A stretch of DNA of 64,000 bases from an uncultured Psychrobacter sp. (GTDB lineage Bacteria; Pseudomonadota; Gammaproteobacteria; Pseudomonadales; Moraxellaceae): NCBI RefSeq assembly GCF_947488565.1, contig NZ_CANKZC010000001.1, positions 434,001-498,000 of the forward strand, written 5' to 3'. The notes under the pieces are model-generated. The model had not been told where the DNA came from. It saw nothing but the letters and a program-made list of their open reading frames with translations, and ran no database searches. A program made the position numbers and the translations under genes. Below are positions 56,885 through 64,000 of the stretch, piece after piece (position 1 is the stretch's first letter; every line of letters starts with the position of its first letter).

Positions 56885-57222
56885 AAAATCCACTATGAAA
56901 AGACGTCAACACAGCACGGCAGAGGTAAGAATAAAGACAATGATTCAGATCATATAGTCAGTTGAAAATAAAACTGTCATAAGTTCAAACGCGATACTGG
57001 GATAAATTTTCCTTGCTTGCTGCGTTCTCAGAGGCTGCGCAAAATTCATCCCAGTATCGCTGCAACACGTTTAAGTTAAACCTACTATATAAGAGTAATA
57101 TAAAAAATCCTAAGCCTATAACGTCAATTTAAGTAGTCTTTTATTTAACGCGGCAACCTTAAAACAGTTTCACTTACAACCCTTTTACCGTATAGCTAAA
57201 GCTGGCTTAAGTATTCAGACAC
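56885..57222. other. Intergenic region containing a palindromic element
   Basis: About 340 bp between the SotB-like and MHYT genes, both on the minus strand. It holds the long inverted repeat described at 56991-57060. No gene is seen. Confidence 0.5.
56991..57060. repeat. 20-bp imperfect inverted repeat (70-bp element)
   Basis: GCGATACTGGGATAAATTTT at 56991-57010 matches the reverse complement of AAAATTCATCCCAGTATCGC at 57041-57060 at 19 of 20 positions. The 30-base spacer is more GC-rich than the flanks and contains GCTGCG twice. This looks like an intergenic palindromic repeat or small non-autonomous element rather than a terminator. Confidence 0.65.
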
Positions 57223-57261
57223 AAAAAAAGGTTTTTAGATATAAATCTAAAAACCTTTTTT
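57223..57261. terminator. Intrinsic terminator after the MHYT gene
   Basis: The near-perfect stem AAGGTTTTTAGAT/ATCTAAAAACCTT is flanked by A and T tracts. It serves the minus-strand MHYT gene and would work on both strands. Confidence 0.85.
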
Positions 57262-57295
57262 ATGGTTTAACTACAAGAACGTTATTGGCTTGTTA

Positions 57296-58036
57296 TTATT
57301 CGCCAAACACTAGTGTCGCTTTTTTAGGTGCGTTGTAAGAGGCAGCAGCCCATAGTAAGCTTAATACAATGACTGAGCTGATAAAGATAGTCAGTGATGA
57401 GGTGAATGCACCTGAATTGGTATAGCCCATAGTCATCATATCGCCTGTATGAGTCATTTCCATCGCAGCCATACCTGTATAGTGCATACCGCAAACCGCG
57501 ATTCCCATAATGAACGCGCTACCAAAACGTTGCAAGTTACCGCGTAAGTTAAACGCCAACCATAATGCAGCGATAGCCGCTACGATAGCAATGACAATTG
57601 AGGCGATTAGAAGTGTTGTATTATACGACATGGTCGCTTCCATCTGCATTGATGCCATACCAGTATAGTGCATGGCTGCAACACCAAGACCCGCTAGTGT
57701 GCCACCGCCTAATAATTTAGCAATACTTGGTGTACCGCGACCTACAATAACGATTCCGATGGCAACGAACACAACTGCAAGTATCATAGAAGCAATCGTC
57801 ATACCTACATCATAAGTCACTGGCATCTGCATATCGACTGCCATCATACCGATATAATGCATTGACCAGATGGCACCACCAATAGCGATGGCAGATAAAG
57901 CTACCCAAAAATACAGATCTGCGCCTGGCTTTGCAGCTGGAACACGAATAGCAAGGTTTAAACCAACATAAGAGCCAAATACGGCAATCGCGTATGAGAC
58001 AAACACCAAAAGCATGTCATATTGAACTTCAATCAT
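57296..58036 (-). CDS. Stand-alone MHYT-domain membrane sensor
   Basis: The 246-residue protein has seven predicted membrane segments and three MHYT motifs: WSMHYIGMMAV, AAMHYTGMAS and GMHYTGMAAME. MHYT domains are thought to sense O2, CO or NO through bound copper. In most proteins they are fused to GGDEF, EAL or other output domains; here there is none. AAGGA is seven bases before the ATG at 58034-58036. The V4R gene lies just upstream on the same strand. Confidence 0.9.
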   Translation of the reverse strand: MIEVQYDMLLVFVSYAIAVFGSYVGLNLAIRVPAAKPGADLYFWVALSAIAIGGAIWSMHYIGMMAVDMQMPVTYDVGMTIASMILAVVFVAIGIVIVGRGTPSIAKLLGGGTLAGLGVAAMHYTGMASMQMEATMSYNTTLLIASIVIAIVAAIAALWLAFNLRGNLQRFGSAFIMGIAVCGMHYTGMAAMEMTHTGDMMTMGYTNSGAFTSSLTIFISSVIVLSLLWAAASYNAPKKATLVFGE

Positions 58037-58159
58037 TTTTCTATCCTTCATATTTAATAAAAGTTGAGCATAAAATCACGCTGGTTTGGTTGAACCGAGG
58101 TGCTTAATACATCTACTATTCTTTGTTCATAGGGGCTAAACTATCTATGAGCGACTATT

Positions 58160-58861
58160 TTATCTAATGCTAAATTCACACGTATTGTTTCCCCCAGCCC
58201 CGCAGCTGGTCTCCTCAACGCTGGCTTTACCTACTGCAGGATTGGACGTCAAAAAGCCTTCTATGTAACCTACTACAAAGTTACAACTTGATTGACTGCT
58301 AGTTGACGAACTACAGAACGGGCATCTGATTAAACTAATCATGTCTCCATCAGCTTTAACTTTAGCGAACCCTTTCAATGCTGGAACAAGCTCGCGACTG
58401 ATAGCAACAGATTTTTTTAACGGACTCCCAAGCGCATAATCGCGTTGATAGATACCACCGCCAACCTTACGGCCTAGTTCGTGTAACGCAGTCGCACGCT
58501 TATTGTCTGCTAAACTGTCAGCGTATTGGTTGACCACATTAACTATATTGGGATACTGAGCACCGATAGTCGCTAAAACATCTTTTTCATCCATCGCTTT
58601 TTTGGTTGGTGCTTCAGTTTCTTCGTCAGATATTTCTAAATTAAAGAGCGTGCAGCCTGCGATAGAGGATAAGTCATCAACCAGATCAGCTTGTGTTTTT
58701 GGTCCTTGACTTCTAGCGACCACATGAATAATATTTCCACCGTTTTCTGATGGTTCTTGTTTTTGTGATACCAGTTGATAACCTGCTTTAATAAGAGGCG
58801 AGATTACGTTAACTAGGCGAATGCGTTCAGACGACGTTTCTAATGCACAAGAGAATTTCAA
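58160..58861 (-). CDS. V4R-domain protein with Cys-rich zinc-binding region
   Basis: The 233-residue protein has an N-terminal segment of about 80 residues with an ACT-like alternation of strands and helices, then a C-terminal V4R domain. Recognisable V4R features are VVGYIEGFLTSN and ETSCGAGGNNTCEFSI. Cysteines at about 180, 183, 193, 220 and 228 fit a metal site. V4R domains bind small hydrophobic or other ligands in regulators such as XylR and DmpR. No DNA-binding domain is visible, so any output must be through a partner. AAGGAG precedes the ATG. Confidence 0.8.
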   Translation of the reverse strand: MKFSCALETSSERIRLVNVISPLIKAGYQLVSQKQEPSENGGNIIHVVARSQGPKTQADLVDDLSSIAGCTLFNLEISDEETEAPTKKAMDEKDVLATIGAQYPNIVNVVNQYADSLADNKRATALHELGRKVGGGIYQRDYALGSPLKKSVAISRELVPALKGFAKVKADGDMISLIRCPFCSSSTSSQSSCNFVVGYIEGFLTSNPAVGKASVEETSCGAGGNNTCEFSIR

Positions 58862-59665
58862 AGACCACTCCTTTTTTTGTATATATAGCTAGACTTTTTC
58901 AGTACCAATTTAGTACCAAGCTATTTAGACAAAGTTCATAGTCAAAATAAATGGCATATACGGTTTATAGTAGCGTTATACATTTGGTTTATAATTTTTA
59001 TAAAAATTGCAGTATTTTTTTATAAAAATTATAATTATATCTAGCCAAAACCTTCGGTTTTATAAGTTATAATATATAGTCATTCCATAGTTTTTTTAGT
59101 CTAACCTTATGAATTCTATCTACATAAACGTAGGCAACAAACTAGTTTTAAAGATATAGAATTACTGATTTAACAAAGTGAGTATCAGCTATAAATATTA
59201 GCTTACAGATTAAATTATTATACATTCTCTCTACTAATATTTATTTTAAAAATTAATAAAGATAGTAGTTATGTTTTTATTAATTTGAAAAATATTCTTT
59301 TATCTTTTCTTAATATTACTAAAATAATCTAGCATCTGTTCTATGGAAGGGTTTTTCAATATTATTACTGAAGGAATAAACACTAGCAAGCTTTAGCACA
59401 ATATCATCCGATAAAGGGATGTTTCTTCCGATAAATGACATTCGACTAATAAATAAGCCAAAATTAAATAAAAACTAATGCCTATTTTTATTTAAATTCG
59501 CTAATCCGAATAAATGTAATAGGCATTTATTTTACTAATACACTTATATTTATTTTACTTCTACTGTTATTGCAAAAATCATAAAACTTGCGCGTTATAA
59601 TGACATTTCAGTTATCATCTGCCCCAATCGTCGCTCTACAAAATTGAAAAATTAAAGGAACACCA
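58862..59665. other. AT-rich 0.8-kb intergenic region
   Basis: No gene is seen. The region is much more AT-rich than its surroundings. It includes a perfect palindrome AATTTTTATAAAAATT (58993-59008), a near copy just downstream, a C(TTCG)G hairpin near 59050, and the TCCGATAAA repeat near 59407 and 59429. Promoters for the divergent V4R and PRTase genes presumably lie here. H-NS-like silencing is possible but not shown. Confidence 0.5.
59477..59533. repeat. Long hairpin with terminator-like tail
   Basis: AATGCCTAT (59477-59485) pairs with ATAGGCATT (59519-59527). Inner pairing of ATTCG with CGAAT extends the hairpin, and TATTTT follows. It sits in the leader of the PRTase-TRSP gene, about 135 bp before its start, so it may be an attenuator or a terminator of a short transcript. 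Confidence 0.5.
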
Positions 59666-60958
59666 ATGTCATCTCAGCAACACAGTACAACCATCTCCCT
59701 GCCCCGTGGCACACTCAGTCTGACTTATCAGACCAATTGTGTGACAAGTAATAATGACTTAGAAAAAAACAGCCGTTACCAATTAGAAGATTTACTTGGA
59801 TTTGCGCAGCGTATCAATCCAAAACGTGCATTTTTGTTTGTATCAAAAGTGTTGGGGCGGCATATTCCAGTTGCACCTACGACTATGCGCCAAGCATTCA
59901 CTGATTTGGCAAACTCAGTCCCTAGTAACTTACCTGAGCCGATTTTAGTCGTTGGGATGGCAGAAACTGCCGTTGGTCTATCGGCTGGTGTCCATCAAGC
60001 GCTACAAACGCGCTATCCAAATGCCCTACTGTTAAACTCTACTCGTCATGCCCAGCATGCAGACAGTGACGAAAACGCCCTATTGACCACTTTTAGCGAA
60101 GATCATAGTCATGCCAGTCAGCATTTAATTTATAAAAGCAACGATAACGCCATACAAGCACAGCTACTGGCCAGCAAAACACTGATTATGGTCGATGACG
60201 AAGCGTCGACAGGCAATACTTGCATTAATGTGGTGACAGCTTTACGCAACTCAGGACTCTCAAAGCTAGAACAAGTACATCTCACCACGCTGGTTGATTG
60301 GTCTCTAAATCAGACCCAAACTGCAACTGACGCAGACGAGCCAGTCTCTGATCAGGTATCAGCACGTCTACCTAATATCGACTTTCAACGTCATCATTTG
60401 CTGTCAGGTACTTGGCAATGGACAGATACTCCTAACCCTAGAGCAATTATCATGCCATCGGTTGACACTACTGATGCTGGTAGTCAGCCATTAGCCGATA
60501 CTGGTAATTGGGGACGCTTCCCGACCCTCGATAGTACAGATGGGTTCGCTGACTATTTATTGAAGTTTCAAAAGGCATTCACTCAGTTTAGTGGTCAGCT
60601 ACAGTTTGAACAAAAACAGTTGCCTGAGCGGATTTTGGTTTTGGGCAGTAATGAATTTGTTTGGTTGCCATTTTTATTGGCAGAATGGCTTGAAAAAGAG
60701 ACGCAAATACAAAGCTCTAGCACAGTACCAACCGTCAAATTTAGCGCATTGACCCGCTCACCAATTGCCCTTGGTGGCGCAATTAGTACAATGATGAGCT
60801 TTAACGATAATTATGGGCTTGGTATGACCAACTTTGTCTATAATGTTGAGCCAAAGGAATGGGATTTGATTGTGCTTTGTATAGAAACAGCTTCTAAAAG
60901 CGTGGATGATATGTGGCAAGATTTGGATAATGTATTGGTAGTGAGCCCTATGCTTTAA
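59666..60958 (+). CDS. Phosphoribosyltransferase with C-terminal TRSP domain
   Basis: The 430-residue protein has an N-terminal phosphoribosyltransferase domain with the PRPP-binding loop VDDEASTGNT at about 176-185, preceded by a type I PRTase-like ILVVGMAETAVGLSAGVH segment. The C-terminal part (about 250-430) matches the TRSP domain found only in this PRTase family. It is one of the signature enzymes of Ter-linked biosynthetic clusters, predicted to join a base to a ribose phosphate. AAAGGA is seven bases before the ATG. HAD, StiP and CitE genes follow on the same strand. Confidence 0.88.
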   Translation: MSSQQHSTTISLPRGTLSLTYQTNCVTSNNDLEKNSRYQLEDLLGFAQRINPKRAFLFVSKVLGRHIPVAPTTMRQAFTDLANSVPSNLPEPILVVGMAETAVGLSAGVHQALQTRYPNALLLNSTRHAQHADSDENALLTTFSEDHSHASQHLIYKSNDNAIQAQLLASKTLIMVDDEASTGNTCINVVTALRNSGLSKLEQVHLTTLVDWSLNQTQTATDADEPVSDQVSARLPNIDFQRHHLLSGTWQWTDTPNPRAIIMPSVDTTDAGSQPLADTGNWGRFPTLDSTDGFADYLLKFQKAFTQFSGQLQFEQKQLPERILVLGSNEFVWLPFLLAEWLEKETQIQSSSTVPTVKFSALTRSPIALGGAISTMMSFNDNYGLGMTNFVYNVEPKEWDLIVLCIETASKSVDDMWQDLDNVLVVSPML

Positions 60959-61028
60959 CTTGTTCTCCAAGCTACGCTCTGACTGGGTTATGCTCTACTT
61001 TTCAAGCTCATTATTTACGGACACTTTT

Positions 61029-61850
61029 ATGGCTACCCCGTTTTTTAAGACTAATCCTGACATCATCAAACCTTATGCACTTATGGATTTGGACGACACG
61101 TTGTTTCAAACCCAGCGTAAAATTGATGTATGGAATTTACCCACTGCTAAAACCGAACACTTAGTATGCGCCGTGGTCAACAAACAAGGCGTACCATTGA
61201 GCTTTATGAGTCAGCGCCAAGCTAATTTCTTTAACTGGCTACTTGTGAGCACTGACTTAATAGTCGTTACCGCACGCGACCGCTATGAGATTAAACGCGT
61301 TAAACTGCCTTTTAACAGTTGGCAAGTCTTAACTCACGGAGCGATTATTTTAACTTCTGATGGTGAGCTATTAAGCACGTGGCAGCAGCATATGTATAAC
61401 GAGCTTGTACCCTTACAGGATAAGCTGAACCAATTGAGCCAAGTATTTGCAAACCATAGTAAAAACGATAACAGTCAGCTAGTATTTACACCGCATATCG
61501 ACAGTTTTAGTAATGGGTCTGTAAATGAAGAGCTGACCATTTATTTGGCGATTAAACATACACAAAAGGACCATCAAGCATTGGTAGAGTTGGCTAAGAA
61601 GCTGCCTACATTGATACGTGATTTTGAGCAAGATTTTTATGTGCATGTAAATGCTAACAATCTTGCCATACTGCCGCATGCAGTGCATAAGCGTCATGCC
61701 GTACAGTTTTTACTAGACCATCATTTAGACAGTCAACGGCCAAGTTTTGGTTTTGGTGATAGCTTAGCCGATTTGCCGTTTTTACAGCTATTAGATTGGT
61801 ACGGTATGCCCAATCATGGTCAGCTGCACGAAAATATCAGTTCTCAGTAA
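61029..61850 (+). CDS. HAD-family hydrolase of the Ter-linked module
   Basis: The 273-residue protein has the HAD nucleophile motif DLDDTLF (Asp about 20 and 22), motif II-like LIVVTARDRYEIKRV, and the C-terminal GFGDSLADLPFL that supplies the metal-binding acids. The HAD family includes phosphatases and phosphotransferases. Here it is likely a phosphatase acting on a phosphosugar or phosphorylated nucleoside made by the neighbours. The frame is open 23 codons further upstream, but the ATG at 61029 gives the expected start. It is 70 bp after the PRTase gene. Confidence 0.87.
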   Translation: MATPFFKTNPDIIKPYALMDLDDTLFQTQRKIDVWNLPTAKTEHLVCAVVNKQGVPLSFMSQRQANFFNWLLVSTDLIVVTARDRYEIKRVKLPFNSWQVLTHGAIILTSDGELLSTWQQHMYNELVPLQDKLNQLSQVFANHSKNDNSQLVFTPHIDSFSNGSVNEELTIYLAIKHTQKDHQALVELAKKLPTLIRDFEQDFYVHVNANNLAILPHAVHKRHAVQFLLDHHLDSQRPSFGFGDSLADLPFLQLLDWYGMPNHGQLHENISSQ

Positions 61851-61885
61851 TTATAATAACAGCTTATACGAGAAAAAAACCTTCT

Positions 61886-63055
61886 ATGACCCACCCCAAT
61901 ATTCAACAACTAAAAAAATACAGCTCAGGCAGTTATCTTGCCAGTGATGTAACGGTACTGCTTGATATCGTCGATAAAGAGACAGTAGCCGATGTGCCAG
62001 TCAGTCAAAAAGAAGCTCTTATACAAAGTGGTCAGCGTCACTATTCAGACATGCTGACTTTAGAGCAAGCACCGACCGCCATGCATGAGCAGCTATACGC
62101 GCAAGCCCTAGCTCAAGGCACAAATAGATGCGCGACTGATATTGCTCATTTGGCTCATACGCTACATCATACTTTTCAGCATACTGTTCATGATGAGTGT
62201 CCGTTAGTACTGGTCAGCTTGGTGCGAGCAGGTTTGCCGATTGGGGTGTTATTGCAGCGAGCCTTAGCCGATGCCACTAGCAGCTATGCTTTGTCCAGTG
62301 TGCATTATGGCATCAGCATCATTCGTGATCGCGGTCTTGATCCAGTCGCACTGCAGATGATATTGGAGGCTTATCCAAACAGTCCCATCGTGTTCGTTGA
62401 TGGCTGGACGGGTAAAGGCGCCATTTACCAAGAGTTGGCGCGCAGTTTAGAGGCCTTTAGTGACCCCAATCATCCATATTTTGCCAGTATTTATCATCAA
62501 GGTAAGGGCACCATTCCTTTATTAACACTTGCTGATCCAGCAGGAGTCGCTTGGCTGGCAGCCAGTACTGATGACTGGCTAATCCCATCAGGATTGCTTA
62601 ACAGTACCGTATCGGGGCTGATCTCTCGTAGTTTGTATACCGAGCCGCAATCAGGGCTACATCGCAGCGTATTTTATGATAATTTGGTAGAGGCAGACCA
62701 TAGCCTAAAATTTATCGAGCAAATCGATAACGTGCGGCAAACACTGACGATATCAGCGCAGTGTTTGCCGACGTTTACGCGGCCCCGATATCAGACAGCC
62801 GAGCTGATAGATAAAATCGCAGCAGACTACGACATCACCAATCGTAACCGCATTAAGCCAACGATTGCAGAGGCGACAAGAGCGATATTACGCCGCGACC
62901 CTGAGCGTATTTTGTTAGCCACTGCTGAGCACCCTGACACGGTGTTATTACGTCATTTATGTAGCGAGCGTCATATTGCTATCAGCGTTTTAGGTGCTAA
63001 AATACTGCCTTATCAAGCCATCACTCTTATTAAGCAGCGCGGCAAAGACGATTAG
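61886..63055 (+). CDS. StiP-family PRTase with C-terminal PELOTA domain
   Basis: This 389-residue protein is often labelled cysteine protease StiP. The sequence instead supports a phosphoribosyltransferase-like domain with CPLVLVSLVRAGLPIGVLL and the PRPP-loop VDGWTGKGAIYQEL at about 171-184. The last 80 residues (IKPTIAEATRAILRRDPERI onward) match the PELOTA RNA-binding domain. It is a core member of the Ter-linked biosynthetic cluster. The chosen ATG (61886) is 35 bp after the HAD stop codon, although an earlier in-frame start overlapping the HAD gene is possible. Confidence 0.86.
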   Translation: MTHPNIQQLKKYSSGSYLASDVTVLLDIVDKETVADVPVSQKEALIQSGQRHYSDMLTLEQAPTAMHEQLYAQALAQGTNRCATDIAHLAHTLHHTFQHTVHDECPLVLVSLVRAGLPIGVLLQRALADATSSYALSSVHYGISIIRDRGLDPVALQMILEAYPNSPIVFVDGWTGKGAIYQELARSLEAFSDPNHPYFASIYHQGKGTIPLLTLADPAGVAWLAASTDDWLIPSGLLNSTVSGLISRSLYTEPQSGLHRSVFYDNLVEADHSLKFIEQIDNVRQTLTISAQCLPTFTRPRYQTAELIDKIAADYDITNRNRIKPTIAEATRAILRRDPERILLATAEHPDTVLLRHLCSERHIAISVLGAKILPYQAITLIKQRGKDD

Positions 63056-63112
63056 CGCCTTGTAATCTTCTACTCTTTGTCACCTTTTATAATTTCTCAT
63101 TTATCCTTATTT

Positions 63113-64000
63113 ATGATGCCAACTATGTCAGATACGCCAAATAACGAAACAAATATTTATAGCCACACACAGTCTTATGAGCATCTGATCACTGAGCGTC
63201 ATGCCATGATCAAGCCGCACACTTATCATCCCTATCAGCTTGGTGCAAGCCTTTACATGCCAGCGACTCGTCAAGATATTTGGCAAGTCATTAAGCGAGA
63301 TAAATTACCGACGATTAATAGCATCATTATCTGTTTAGAAGATGCCGTTAGCCATCACGATGTCGAGTTGGCACTTGAGCGCTTGCAAGCACTACTCCAT
63401 ACGTGGGCATTACACGTCGATAGCATTAATAAGCCTTCAAGACAGGCAGATATTCAGACGCAGCAACCAACGCGGCCGCTAGTGTTTGTACGCCCACGTA
63501 ATCCGATGATGCTACAACAACTTGCAGATTTTGTTCATATTGATCTTGTCGATGGTTTTGTCATGCCCAAAGTCGATATGTACAGCCTGTCGAATTGGCG
63601 TATGGCCTGCCAAAATGTCAGCACAGAGCAGTTGTTGATGCCAACCTTGGAGACTGCCGCTTTATTTAATCCGCATCACAATCAAGAGTTGGCGATTGGC
63701 TTTAAAGAAGCCTTTAATCAGCCCGTTTATGCCTTGCGTATTGGCGGTAACGACTTGTTTGCCGCGCTGCGTTTGCGTCGCCCAAAGAATAGTGTCGTCT
63801 ACGATACTCCGATTGGTACACTCGCTTATCAGCTACTTGGCTGCTTTGTGCCGCATGGGTTTTATCTCAGCGCGCCCGTGTTTGAATATTTAGATCAACC
63901 AACGCTGTTTATGCAAGAGCTGACTCGTGATGTCAGCTTGGGCTTAGTCGGTAAGACCGTCATCCATCCAAGTCAGATTGCTTTGGTGCAGCAAGCTTAT
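63113..64000 (+). CDS. HpcH/HpaI aldolase / CitE-like lyase, 3' end missing
   Basis: The frame is open from an ATG at 63113 to the right edge (296 codons). The protein is a TIM-barrel CitE/HpaI-type lyase. Motifs include LGASLYMPATRQDI, IICLEDAVSHHDV with the metal-binding acid, FVRPRNPMM with the catalytic Arg, GFVMPKVD and a C-terminal GKTVIHPSQI. The CitE-like subtype linked to Ter clusters is the likely family. An ATG at 63125 is an alternative start. It lies 57 bp after the StiP gene on the same strand. Confidence 0.85.
   Translation, partial: MMPTMSDTPNNETNIYSHTQSYEHLITERHAMIKPHTYHPYQLGASLYMPATRQDIWQVIKRDKLPTINSIIICLEDAVSHHDVELALERLQALLHTWALHVDSINKPSRQADIQTQQPTRPLVFVRPRNPMMLQQLADFVHIDLVDGFVMPKVDMYSLSNWRMACQNVSTEQLLMPTLETAALFNPHHNQELAIGFKEAFNQPVYALRIGGNDLFAALRLRRPKNSVVYDTPIGTLAYQLLGCFVPHGFYLSAPVFEYLDQPTLFMQELTRDVSLGLVGKTVIHPSQIALVQQAY

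Noticed and set aside
1..64000. tRNA, rRNA, CRISPR, prophage or insertion sequence
   Set aside because: No T-loop-like GTTCRANNC with matching cloverleaf arms, regularly spaced repeats, transposase or phage gene was recognised.

Overview
This 64 kb window is ordinary-looking chromosome of a gammaproteobacterium of the Moraxellaceae, most likely Psychrobacter. The support is the moderately AT-rich base composition, the protein sequences (short LolD with a single Lol permease, MetZ-type methionine synthesis, GcvT/H/P, cbb3 oxidase with CcoG/CcoH, ComEC) and the Moraxellaceae-like gene set. The assignment is by recognition, not by a database search. No tRNA, rRNA, CRISPR array, prophage or insertion sequence was found.

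Layout. 1-3.2 kb: a minus-strand vWA (CoxE-like) gene cut by the window edge, its MoxR-type AAA+ partner, a membrane protein and YcgL. 3.4-9.8 kb: the glycine cleavage system gcvT, gcvH, gcvP with a nitroreductase between gcvH and gcvP, preceded by a two-aptamer glycine riboswitch. 9.9-31 kb: housekeeping and envelope genes (RNase D, RecR, YbaB, MetZ, a PLD-family lipoprotein, an MFS carrier, DusA, a CPBP protease, SppA, ComEC, DUF2062, LolD and a single Lol permease, an SCP2-like protein). 31.9-37.9 kb: the cbb3 cytochrome oxidase operon ccoNOQP, then ccoG and ccoH. 38-47.3 kb: TtcA, QueC, a small secreted protein, a Bcp/PrxQ peroxiredoxin, an FAD disulfide oxidoreductase, an MscS channel and RlmKL.

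47.6-64 kb is the most unusual part: a Ter (tellurite/stress) region. It contains three single-domain TerD-family proteins, a DUF475/TerC-like membrane protein, an AIM24-family protein, a two-domain TerA-like protein, and enzymes of the predicted Ter-linked biosynthetic module: an ATP-grasp ligase, a PRTase-TRSP protein, a HAD phosphatase, a StiP-type PRTase-PELOTA protein and a CitE-like lyase that runs off the right end. Comparative genomics has predicted that this set makes a nucleoside-like metabolite; the product is not known. Two interruptions stand out. One is a YhhQ-type queuosine-precursor transporter, inside the Ter genes, with a compact preQ1-I riboswitch over its ribosome binding site. 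The other is a block between the ATP-grasp and PRTase genes holding a SotB-like exporter, a stand-alone MHYT membrane sensor, a V4R-domain protein and a very AT-rich 0.8 kb gap.

Regulation visible in the sequence: the tandem glycine riboswitch, the preQ1 riboswitch, many strong intrinsic terminators that define transcription units, a 16-bp palindrome upstream of the nitroreductase, and several perfect inverted repeats of unknown role.
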